This document shows, piece after piece, positions 1 to 6,262 of a stretch of 12,903 bases of DNA (the first letter of the stretch is position 1; each line of letters opens with the position of its first letter). Where the stretch lies: contig JAEWCZ010000096.1 in NCBI GenBank assembly GCA_023390335.1, positions 1 to 12,903 of the forward strand, in the 5' to 3' direction. A program made the translations under genes and the position numbers. The notes below the pieces were generated by a model that saw only the letters and a list, made by a program, of their open reading frames with translations, had not been told where the DNA came from and did not search any database. This DNA is from Bacillota bacterium. GTDB lineage: Bacteria > Bacillota > Clostridia > Acetivibrionales > DSM-1351.

Positions 1-953
1 ACTGTAACATCATAGAGCCCGTCTTCTAACTCCATCTCCCACTTCCCTGATAAGTTTAGCATTATCAATGTGTCCAGTTTCTGGTCGACATTTATATTTC
101 TGTCCCTTGTTGCTCCGGCATACCCTACATTCCAACCGTAATTGTAACCGTTACGCACCCCATAGACTTCTCCATAGTCAGGTATGTATCCCTGCGGTAT
201 CTCCGAGCCAGCGGGCTGGAAGTTTATCTTTATTGTGCCAGGTGCTTCGGGCTGTGTAGATATCGTCAACATATCGCTCCATTCGCTTTTTTCTGTGCCG
301 TTTACCATTCTTACCCTGTAGCTATGGGTTGTGCCGCCTTCGAGGAAGGTGTGAGTAAATACTTCTCCTGTTACAGCGTATAAGTTGCCGTCTGCTTCCA
401 CTTCATATAGGGCCATCTCATACGACTTGTCCCATGTTAATGTTACATTGTCTTGCGTTGCTGATGCCTTGAGATTTATAGGTTTTTGCAATTGTATGCT
501 GTGATTTGATATCTCAACGTAGTTCAGTTTTGTTATTTGGTCTGCTGTCCCACCATTGTCTATTGTTAGCCTTCCATCGGTCACCATCACGGTCTTTGTT
601 GCCTGCAAATACTGATTTGCTCCAAGGTTCACACCTGACCAGTAGTTGACTCCTTCCACATTCACTGTTGGTGTAGAACCGAACCCTGCATCTCCTACAC
701 ATACTGTAATATCATAGAGTCCATTATCTACCGCCATTTCCCATTTCCCTGTTTTGTAGAGCATTATCAGTGTATCCAACTTCTGATCGGCATTTATATT
801 TCTGTCCCTTGTTGCTCCGGCATACCCTACATTCCAACCATAATTGTAACCGTTACGCACCCCATAGATTTCTCCATAGTCAGGTATGTACCCCTGTGGT
901 ATCTCCGAGTCAACAGGCTGGAAGTTTATTTTTATTGTGCCAAGTGCTTCGGA
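1..953 (-). repeat. 702-bp tandem module (FN3 + malectin-like domain) in the Kelch protein gene
   Basis: Bases 1-251 and 703-953 are nearly identical over their whole length, offset by exactly 702 bp (234 codons). The match is strongest at about 90-210 and 792-912, which encode the GYIPDYGE, VRNGYNYGWN and GYAGATRDRN stretches. One repeat unit is therefore a malectin-like domain plus the FN3 linker beside it. The array continues left of the window. The lower similarity between the DGLYDVT ends and near 720-770 shows that the copies are diverging. Confidence 0.85.
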
Positions 954-2606
954 TAGTGTCGTTACTGTGACAGGTTCACTCCATTCTGTCTCTATATTAG
1001 CTGAGTCCCTCGCCTTCGCCTGGAAACTGTATGCTGTATTTGGCACCAACCCTGTTACTGTTACCGTCTTACTCGTCAATGTTATCCATGTCGGTGTAGT
1101 AGTCAACGTTCCAGCAGCTGTTACATACTGGGTGCCACTGACTATCTGGTATTGAGTTGTCTCAGGATTGCCGTCTGTTACTGTCACATCTACAGTTGTG
1201 GTTGTTGGGTTGCCCACTGTTGTTGCCGGAGTGGTTACGGCAGGACTTGCGGGGGTTGCCGATACTTCATTTGAGTTTCCACTTTCACCAGCTTGATTTA
1301 CTGCACTAACGACATAATAATATGTAATTCCATTTGTTACATTAGCATCAGTATACGTCGCTCCTGATACATTATTTTTTATTGTCGTATATGGGCCACC
1401 AGTTGTTGTTGAACGCTTTATATTGTAACTGGTTACACCTTCTGCAGCTGCCCATGATAAATCAACTTTTGCATTGCCGGCTGCAGCTGTAAGATTCATT
1501 GGTAATTCAGGAACATTATAGCCTGTGTTGTACTCTTCTACTGAGTTAATTAAACTAGTACCATTATATCCACCTATGGCATAGATTTTATCTCCTACTA
1601 CGGCTACTTGATGCTGCCATCTCCCAGAGGACATTGACGCCTTTTGAGTCCAGGTATTTGTTGCAGGATTGTATTCTTCTACTGAATTAAGAGTAGCACC
1701 ATTATATCCGCCTATGGCATAGATTTTTTCTCCTACTGGGATTACTTCGTGATAATATCTTGCAGTTGGCATTGCTGCCTTGGCGATCCATTTGTCCGTA
1801 GCAGGATCGTATTCTTCCACTGAATTAAGATAACCACTACTATTATATCCACCTATTGCATAAATTTTCTTATTAATTACAGCCAATTTATGCACATATC
1901 TTGCAGTAGTCATTGGTGCTTTGGTGATCCATTTATTTGTCGCAGGATCGTATTCCTCTACCGAATTAAGGGATTTATTATCATAATTATACCCTCCTAT
2001 GGCATAGATTTTGCCATCTAATACCGCTACTTCATGACTACCTCTTGCATTAGCCATTGAGGCCTTTCTCGTCCAGGTATTTGTTGCAGGATTGTATTCT
2101 TCTACTGAGTTGAGGTAATCACTAGTATTATTAAATCCTCCTATGGCATAGATTTTATCACCTACAACGGCTACTTGATGCTGCCATCTTTCAGTGGACA
2201 TTGACGCCTTTTTAGTCCACGTATTTGTTGCAGGATTATATTCCTCTACCGAGTTAAGAATGCTATAACCATTACCATTTCCTCCAATGGCATATATTTT
2301 TCCTCCTACTACCGCTACTTGATAAAAATCTCTCGCAGTTGGCATCGGTGCTTTAGTGATCCATTTATTTGTCGCAGGGTCGTATTCTTCCACCGAGTTA
2401 AGGTAGCTAGAACCACTAGATCCACCTATTGCATATATTTTTCCATCTACCACGGCTACTTGATGATCACCTCTTGCAGTCGACATAGATGCCTTTGTCG
2501 TCCAAGTATTAACCCCAGCTGCAAATGCAGGTATACTTGAAAGTATGAACATTAAAGCCAGAATAAGACTGCTGAATAAAACAAACCCTTTTTTATTAAT
2601 CTTCAT
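1..2606 (-). CDS. Secreted Kelch / FN3 / malectin-like modular surface protein (3' end outside window)
   Basis: The frame stays open for 868 codons and runs off the left edge. Residues 1-29 form a Sec signal peptide (MKINKK, hydrophobic core, cleavage likely at AFA|A). Residues about 31-360 hold seven Kelch repeats, each with a KIYAIGG strand and an NSVEEYNPATN-W segment, enough for one seven-bladed beta-propeller. Two FN3-like domains follow (about 365-450 and 455-552). Next comes a beta-sandwich module of malectin/galactose-binding type (about 553-700; INFQP, GYIPDYGE, NYGWN, YDITVCVGDAG). A third FN3 (about 702-784) and a second, nearly identical malectin-like module then enter the window edge. 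Such architectures are extracellular and usually bind carbohydrate or protein; the ligand here is not deducible. The start at 2606 puts the signal peptide directly at the N-terminus. An in-frame ATG at 2618 sits too close to the AAAGGA site. A cell-wall anchor, if any, lies outside the window. Confidence 0.9.
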   Translation of the reverse strand, partial: MKINKKGFVLFSSLILALMFILSSIPAFAAGVNTWTTKASMSTARGDHQVAVVDGKIYAIGGSSGSSYLNSVEEYDPATNKWITKAPMPTARDFYQVAVVGGKIYAIGGNGNGYSILNSVEEYNPATNTWTKKASMSTERWQHQVAVVGDKIYAIGGFNNTSDYLNSVEEYNPATNTWTRKASMANARGSHEVAVLDGKIYAIGGYNYDNKSLNSVEEYDPATNKWITKAPMTTARYVHKLAVINKKIYAIGGYNSSGYLNSVEEYDPATDKWIAKAAMPTARYYHEVIPVGEKIYAIGGYNGATLNSVEEYNPATNTWTQKASMSSGRWQHQVAVVGDKIYAIGGYNGTSLINSVEEYNTGYNVPELPMNLTAAAGNAKVDLSWAAAEGVTSYNIKRSTTTGGPYTTIKNNVSGATYTDANVTNGITYYYVVSAVNQAGESGNSNEVSATPASPAVTTPATTVGNPTTTTVDVTVTDGNPETTQYQIVSGTQYVTAAGTLTTTPTWITLTSKTVTVTGLVPNTAYSFQAKARDSANIETEWSEPVTVTTLSEALGTIKINFQPVDSEIPQGYIPDYGEIYGVRNGYNYGWNVGYAGATRDRNINADQKLDTLIMLYKTGKWEMAVDNGLYDITVCVGDAGFGSTPTVNVEGVNYWSGVNLGANQYLQATKTVMVTDGRLTIDNGGTADQITKLNYVEISNHSIQLQKPINLKASATQDNVTLTWDKSYEMALYEVEADGNLYAVTGEVFTHTFLEGGTTHSYRVRMVNGTEKSEWSDMLTISTQPEAPGTIKINFQPAGSEIPQGYIPDYGEVYGVRNGYNYGWNVGYAGATRDRNINVDQKLDTLIMLNLSGKWEMELEDGLYDVT
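1530..2500 (-). repeat. Seven Kelch repeat units
   Basis: Seven consecutive units of roughly 45-50 codons recur in phase. Each encodes (V/L)(V/I)xxKIYAIGG followed by LNSVEEY(N/D)PAT(N/D). The glycine pair and the spaced Tyr and Trp are the Kelch signature. The seventh unit lacks its final Trp strand. A matching NTWTTKASM segment lies right after the signal peptide, which fits the usual strand-swapped closure of a beta-propeller. The units are also alike at DNA level, pointing to recent duplication or homogenisation. Confidence 0.88.
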
Positions 2607-2634
2607 AGATATATCCATTCCTTTCGCTTCGCTC

Positions 2635-2658
2635 AAGGCACAAAATTTAATGTGCCTT
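2635..2658. promoter_or_regulatory. 8-bp inverted repeat in the Kelch gene leader
   Basis: AAGGCACA and TGTGCCTT form a perfect inverted repeat around an AAATTTAA spacer, about 30 nt upstream of the Kelch gene start. It could be an operator or an mRNA hairpin just before the ribosome binding site. No U-run follows it in the gene's direction, so a terminator is unlikely. The sequence alone does not decide its role. Confidence 0.4.
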
Positions 2659-2686
2659 CAAACGTTATTTATTTTATAATTGTGCC

Positions 2687-2708
2687 TGTAGGGATACCGG
2701 TAACTACA
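2687..2708. promoter_or_regulatory. Nested palindrome upstream of the Kelch gene
   Basis: TGTAG and CTACA flank the perfect 8-bp palindrome TACCGGTA (2695-2702). TGTGCC just beside it (2681-2686) repeats the arm of the downstream inverted repeat at 2651. The position, about 80-100 nt before the start codon, is compatible with a regulator binding site or a leader hairpin. I could not fit it to a known riboswitch consensus. Confidence 0.35.
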
Positions 2709-2819
2709 AATCACGGGGATGTGAGGGGCTGTCTGACTTTTTAAATGACCGTATAATTATATGTGTAAGTCCGCCTTTGCAGTATAAATAAGTGTGTATT
2801 CGAACACGTAACCTTATCT

Positions 2820-3120
2820 TTGTTTAAACATCTCCAGACGAGGTAATTGTCGGGATAATGCTCCGCAGGAATCATAATATAGGCACATGAAAGATGAACT
2901 AAATATAGAGCAGTGCCGGATTTTCTGGATTTACAAGATGAAATTGATGGGTATATGGAATATTACAATATCTATCGTTATCAATGGGAACTCAAACAAA
3001 TGTCACCCGATGAGTAAATATATTTCATGACTGGAGAAGCATCATATTAAAGGCGCTGATCCACTAAAAAACGAATCAACGCCCTATTTTAATATATCCT
3101 TGACAAAGGGTACAGTTTAC
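2820..3120 (+). mobile_element. Decayed 3' end of an IS3-family (IS150-type) insertion sequence
   Basis: On the plus strand, 2827-2910 reads NISRRGNCRDNAPQES, then a stop, then YRHMKDELNIEQC. After a one-base shift in frame it continues LDLQDEIDGYMEYYNIYR and YQWELKQMSPDE to a stop at 3015-3017. The signatures WDNAPQESFFGHMKDE and YxYYNxYRYQWxLKxMxPxEY belong to the C-terminal catalytic part of IS3-family OrfB (rve-type integrase). The copy has an internal stop (2875-2877), a frameshift near 2905 and no 5' part, so it is dead. The tail at 3098-3120, CTTGACAAAGGGTACAGTT followed by TAC, resembles the right terminal repeat of IS150-like elements. GAGGGGCTGTCTGAC at about 2720-2735 resembles the end of another IS, but this is weak. 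Confidence 0.75.
3052..3083 (-). terminator. Hairpin downstream of the CARDB gene, weak terminator
   Basis: GGCG-C-TGAT (3052-3060) pairs with ATCA-A-CGCC (3075-3083). In minus-strand RNA the middle position is a G-U pair, giving a continuous 9-bp stem, whereas on the plus strand it is a mismatch. The stem lies about 70 nt after the CARDB stop codon. Only a short TTT follows it, so termination would be weak. It is probably part of the IS tail reused as an end signal. Confidence 0.35.
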
Positions 3121-3153
3121 TTTGTTAGTACAAGTTTTATATATTTGTGCTTT

Positions 3154-4080
3154 TTAGTTAACCTGATAAATAGCGGAAATAGTATTATCATTTTCATTGG
3201 ATTCATTGACCGTATTATTTGGATCGGCTTTTATTTGTACAGTATAGGTTCCTGGAATATTAAAAGTAATATCAACTGTGCCCGTAAGGGTAGTTTGCTT
3301 TGTCCAATTAGTTACCGTCCATGTACCCAGTACACTACCGTTAACAAGCAACTGTACCGGACAATCACCGAGAATACTTCCACTTCCGTTATTAGTGGCC
3401 TTGAACGTAAAGTTTACAGTCTGTCCTGCTATATACGGTGAATTGACACTGGGTGCTATAGAATCAGCAGTCAAGTTCGGAGTGCCTACCCAATTATAAG
3501 TTCCACTTGCTGAATTGTTATTTTCATTACTTTCAGCAATAGTGTTATTATAGTCTCCGACTATTTTAACAGTATGTAAACCCTCAGTTACTCCGCTCAA
3601 TGTTATCGTAAAGATAAATCCGGTATTAGGTGCCATGCTGCTGACTGTTGCTGATGTCATTAGGGTATTATCCATTACTACACCGAGTGTGCTACTCGCT
3701 GAGGTAGTACCACCTATGTTTGCGACAGTTACCTTAAAATATGTGTCTGCTAAGGCTGTGAAGGTTGATGGTTGATTTTCTGCAGGTTTCAGATCATATA
3801 CTACAATATCACTGGCGGTAGCTAATGTTGTTGCAGTTGTTTTAGTCCCTAAAACAATAGCATCTTTTGCGATTTTTATTTTTTCTGATTTTACTATCTT
3901 AACTTTACTTTCATTTATTTTTTCATTGTAAGCTGCAGTGTTAACCGAACTTTTATTTGTAAATGTTACTGCTTCTGATATCGATTTATTATCGTTTTGT
4001 GAAGAAAAATCCGCTGCGTATATTGCAGTATTTGCAAAAATCATTAAGAATGTAATTAAAATAGCACAGAGTTTTTTCAT
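3154..4080 (-). CDS. Secreted protein with two CARDB domains
   Basis: The product is 308 aa. Residues 1-22 form a signal peptide (MKKLC, hydrophobic core, cleavage near IYA|A). A Lys/Asn-rich linker follows up to about residue 90. Two CARDB-type Ig-like domains come next, at about 92-195 (ending NNTIAESNENNNSASG) and about 198-308 (TADSIAPS...ending NNTVNESNENDNTISA). The motif D-NN-(I/V)-ESNE-NN is the hallmark of CARDB, a cell-adhesion-related bacterial domain that binds calcium in some proteins. There is no LPXTG, SLH or dockerin, so the protein is probably secreted or loosely wall-bound. The ATG is preceded by AAGAGG at good spacing. Its long leader has its own promoter at 4275-4303, so the gene looks independently regulated. 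The binding partner is unknown. Confidence 0.88.
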   Translation of the reverse strand: MKKLCAILITFLMIFANTAIYAADFSSQNDNKSISEAVTFTNKSSVNTAAYNEKINESKVKIVKSEKIKIAKDAIVLGTKTTATTLATASDIVVYDLKPAENQPSTFTALADTYFKVTVANIGGTTSASSTLGVVMDNTLMTSATVSSMAPNTGFIFTITLSGVTEGLHTVKIVGDYNNTIAESNENNNSASGTYNWVGTPNLTADSIAPSVNSPYIAGQTVNFTFKATNNGSGSILGDCPVQLLVNGSVLGTWTVTNWTKQTTLTGTVDITFNIPGTYTVQIKADPNNTVNESNENDNTISAIYQVN

Positions 4081-4110
4081 TATAAGTTTCCTCTTTTCAT
4101 AATAATGTAT

Positions 4111-4209
4111 TTATTTTTTTATGAAGTCTACAGCCGCTAAATTACCAAGGCTTTCGTCAAAAGAAAGGGTCAGTCACCAATCTTCGCTTGGAGATCTGAT
4201 ATTTGACAT
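4111..4209 (-). CDS. Tiny leader ORF with in-frame TGA (possible leader peptide or gene relic)
   Basis: A textbook AAGGAGGG site with 7-nt spacing precedes an ATG at 4209. The peptide MSNIRSPSEDW ends at TGA (4174-4176). The same frame stays open for twenty more sense codons, reading LTLSFDESLGNLAAVDFIKK, to TAA at 4111-4113. It lies between the promoter at 4275-4303 and the CARDB start at 4080, so it would be the first translated item on that transcript. It could be an 11-codon leader peptide, or a 32-codon gene broken by TGA. A selenocysteine codon is also conceivable, because a CTTTC/GAAAG hairpin lies about 10 nt after the TGA, but nothing else supports it. I recognise no family. Confidence 0.35.
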
Positions 4210-4274
4210 AGGTTATCCCTCCTTATTTTTATAATTATCTAGCTATAAGTATACTGTGTATAACAGTAATTCTA

Positions 4275-4303
4275 ATTATAGCGTAACTTGAAGAAAATTA
4301 CAA
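4275..4303 (-). promoter_or_regulatory. Sigma-A type promoter for the CARDB gene
   Basis: On the minus strand, TTGTAA (4303-4298) and a perfect TATAAT (4280-4275) are separated by exactly 17 nt. Transcription would begin near 4268 and give a leader of about 190 nt before the CARDB start codon. The -35 box lies inside the 28-bp inverted repeat described separately. Confidence 0.7.
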
Positions 4304-4323
4304 ATACGTAAATATTTGTAATT
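4296..4323. promoter_or_regulatory. Perfect 28-bp inverted repeat overlapping the -35 box (operator candidate)
   Basis: AATTACAAATA (4296-4306) and TATTTGTAATT (4313-4323) form perfect 11-bp arms around CGTAAA. The right arm of the minus-strand reading contains the -35 hexamer TTGTAA. A dimeric repressor or activator bound here would directly control the CARDB promoter. The size and symmetry fit a winged-helix or HTH dimer site. No regulator gene lies in the window. Confidence 0.5.
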
Positions 4324-4621
4324 ACACAGTAACTGTAAATAGTTTGTAGTAGACATTTGTCTTTAATGAATTTTGAAAACAGAAAAAGAATTTTTAAGGA
4401 GCCGGAGGCAGGATTCCGATTCTCTGCTGGCTGTTTGATAATTCCGAGAAAAAACATCTTTGGTGTATAAATCTGGTTTCTACACTTGTGTTCAGAGCCA
4501 AACGGCTTTCATTACGTTTTTGTAAGAAGTGCAAAAGGGTTAATTATTATAGAGCCTGTCCCAATTATTGAGTTTGTTACTGTGCTAACCATAAAAATAT
4601 GTAGTTCAATTACTATTCATT
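4324..4621. other. Gene-free stretch between the CARDB promoter and the GNAT operon end
   Basis: About 300 bp without a convincing gene. It holds the imperfect hairpin at 4400-4432. A plus-strand open frame at 4398-4571 has no ATG or ribosome binding site; it ends in a Cys-rich segment, FCKKCKRVNYYRACPNY. At 4552-4562 GAGCCTGTCCC resembles terminal repeats of some insertion sequences. These may be relics, but none is firm. Confidence 0.4.
4400..4432 (-). terminator. Imperfect hairpin, possible operon end signal
   Basis: In minus-strand RNA, AGCC-A-GCAG pairs with CTGC-CTCC-GGCT across an internal bulge and a 12-nt loop. It is followed by CCTTAAAAATTCTTTTTC, a broken U-rich run. It lies about 190 nt beyond the stop of the last GNAT gene of the operon. 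The bulged stem and late U-run make this a weak call. Confidence 0.25.
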
Positions 4622-5128
4622 TTAGGTAATAACCTTTTCATAACGGAGTTCATTTAATTTTTTACCAAAATCAATTTCTTTTACTGTGCCATCATGACTA
4701 AATCCCATTCTTTCATAAAATTTTCTTGAATTCAGATTATCTTCAAGTACCCATAATGTAATCTTTTTATAATGTCTATTTTTCAGTTCATTAATTCCCC
4801 AATTAATATAATAGGAGCCTATTCCCCTATTCCAATACTTCGGCAACAAATATATACCCCATATTTCTCCGTAAGTATTATCTCTATCGGTGTCTCTACA
4901 TTTTCCAATAGTCATTAATCCAACTGCTTTATCGTTTACAAATATAAGAGTATCTTCCTCTAAGTTTTCTGATAACACCTTTTCGAAATATCGCTCCCTT
5001 TTAGCTGCGGTTATGTTATCCAATACTGAATCAGGGACTATACCTTTATATGCTGATTTCCAAGATGCGGAATGAATTTCTCCCAATACTTTTGCATCAT
5101 TTACTTCAGCATAGCGTATCTTGTACAT
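4622..5128 (-). CDS. GNAT family N-acetyltransferase
   Basis: The product is a 168-aa single-domain protein of normal GNAT length. It is expected to transfer an acetyl group from acetyl-CoA to an amine on a small molecule or protein. Motif A, which binds the acetyl-CoA pyrophosphate, is at residues 89-112 (EIWGIYLLPKYWNRGIGSYY), with the R/Q-x-x-G-x-G core seen as NRGIG. Motif B follows at 126-143 (WVLEDNLNSRKFYERMGF), whose Tyr is the usual general acid. The N-terminal half (RYAEVNDA, SWKSAYKGIVPDSVLD) matches the GNAT subgroup often annotated as putative phosphinothricin- or amine-type acetyltransferases, but the substrate is not deducible. A strong GGGAGGT site lies 5 nt before the ATG. 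It is the last gene of a minus-strand operon, 43 nt after the 184-aa gene. Confidence 0.9.
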   Translation of the reverse strand: MYKIRYAEVNDAKVLGEIHSASWKSAYKGIVPDSVLDNITAAKRERYFEKVLSENLEEDTLIFVNDKAVGLMTIGKCRDTDRDNTYGEIWGIYLLPKYWNRGIGSYYINWGINELKNRHYKKITLWVLEDNLNSRKFYERMGFSHDGTVKEIDFGKKLNELRYEKVIT

Positions 5129-5171
5129 ATTTACCTCCCTATCTGAATTTCAGTGTTCACTCTACTTTGTT

Positions 5172-5726
5172 TTAATATTGTTGTTGACAGCACTTTACAA
5201 TTTTATCTACTGTTTCATTACTCCAAATCTGTGCTTCTATATACCTGATAGGTCCCTTTTCCCCATTGGGATTCCATTGTTGTGGAAGTCCGTATTTTTG
5301 AATTATCTGGAGTATTTCCATATATGTATATACTTGTTTTCTATACTCTTTCCCTTCGTCCCCTCTTGGACCGAAGGTTGGAAACATATCTCCATATGTA
5401 AAAGATATAGTATCTGTATCCAGATTTGTTATGTTAACAAAGATAGAAACTCCATCTTTATACCACTTTTTTAACCAATTACATTCTTCAACTGTCATGT
5501 AGTGGGGTCTGTTTCGATTAGCTTTTCCCCCTTTTTGTAAAAACATTTTACGTGTTAATTCTTCGTATTCAAAACGTCTTTTTATGTAAGTATCATCCCG
5601 CTTTGCTGCGTAGATTTGATTTTCTCTTTTTATTTGTTTAAGAGCATTTTCTGCAGCCTCTAAACTTAAATCCGAAAGGTTACAAAAAAGCCCTTTTTCT
5701 TTTTCAAAATAATGATATAATTTCAT
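5172..5726 (-). CDS. Conserved protein of unknown function, 184 aa
   Basis: I recognise this as a member of a family of uncharacterised proteins in Bacillota, but no function is known to me. The sequence begins MKLYHYFEKEKGLFCNLSDL. A charged helical part follows (ENALKQIKRENQIYAAKRDD). Then come conserved-looking blocks, RNRPHYMTVEECNWLKKWY (about 87-105), ISFTYGDMFPTFGPRGDEGKEY (about 122-143) and GLPQQWNP (about 160-167). No signal peptide, membrane segment or known catalytic triad is visible, so it should be cytoplasmic. An AAGGAGATTT site precedes the ATG, and the gene follows the broken GNAT by only 11 nt, so the two were probably co-transcribed. It lies between two GNAT genes, which may mean a shared accessory operon or chance. 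Confidence 0.8.
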   Translation of the reverse strand: MKLYHYFEKEKGLFCNLSDLSLEAAENALKQIKRENQIYAAKRDDTYIKRRFEYEELTRKMFLQKGGKANRNRPHYMTVEECNWLKKWYKDGVSIFVNITNLDTDTISFTYGDMFPTFGPRGDEGKEYRKQVYTYMEILQIIQKYGLPQQWNPNGEKGPIRYIEAQIWSNETVDKIVKCCQQQY

Positions 5727-5737
5727 CTAAATCTCCT

Positions 5738-6220
5738 TCAACCTAAGGAATCAAATCCTTGTGTATTAAACATCGCTATCCCATTTTTTATAAATCCAAA
5801 CCGTTCATAAAAAGTTCTAGTTTCATTTTCTGTGGTTAATATTTTCCTAAAATGCTTGTACTTTTTTGAGAATACAGACATCATGTATTTTCCTAATCCT
5901 TTATTCTGATATTACGAATTTACAAGCAAATAAGATAGAAATACGTTAATACTCGAATCATCTATAGCTGTCAATAGGCCTACCAATATTTGTCCCTTCC
6001 AAACAGTTATAACAAATGTACTACCTTCGATAGCTTTTAGTAATTTCACTGGGTGTTTACCAGATACCCAACCAACGGAATCAAATAATTCCTTTAAGTC
6101 ATTTACAGACGGTAAACATTTTAAATCATTAGAAACGGTATATTTTTCATGGTTAATTTCAATTTCATTTGAAACATTAGCTCTACCTGATGTTCCAAAG
6201 ACTTCATCATCTATATTCAA
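5738..6220 (-). pseudogene. GNAT acetyltransferase gene broken by one in-frame stop
   Basis: The frame runs to TAA at 5912-5914 and then continues in the same phase with no other defect to TGA at 5738-5740. The part before the stop ends FLSYLLVNS. The part after it reads YQNKGLGKYMMSVF, then TENETRTFYERFGFIKNG. Joined, these are GNAT motif A (Q-N-K-G-L-G, acetyl-CoA pyrophosphate loop) and motif B (RTFYERFGF). The stop falls just before the acetyl-CoA loop, so the 5' product alone cannot be active. One base change, for example GAA or CAA to TAA, explains it. The start is probably TTG at 6220, because AGAGGTG lies 6 nt upstream; a GTG at 6229 is inside that site. The gene is in operon order with its neighbours. 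Confidence 0.85.
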
Positions 6221-6262
6221 ATTTAACACCTCTTTCTACTCACAGCCCGATTCATTTTGCGA

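Noticed and set aside
1..2530. CRISPR array, because of regular repeats
   Set aside because: The repeats are in-frame protein modules of 150-700 bp without unique spacers of constant length.
2659..2800. c-di-GMP (GEMM) riboswitch upstream of the Kelch gene, because GTTACCGG occurs
   Set aside because: The GGCAAACC and GACGCAAAGC core segments and the correct order of stems are missing.
3100..3499. Overlapping plus-strand open frames opposite the CARDB gene
   Set aside because: They are antisense to a gene with signal peptide and clear domains, and carry no start signals.
4111..4268. Riboswitch in the CARDB leader, because of GACGAAAGCC
   Set aside because: No known consensus could be fitted; the segment is better explained by the short coding frame.
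4400..4432. tRNA on the minus strand, because GGATTCCGATTC looks like a T-arm read in reverse
   Set aside because: No matching acceptor stem, D-arm or anticodon arm is found upstream.
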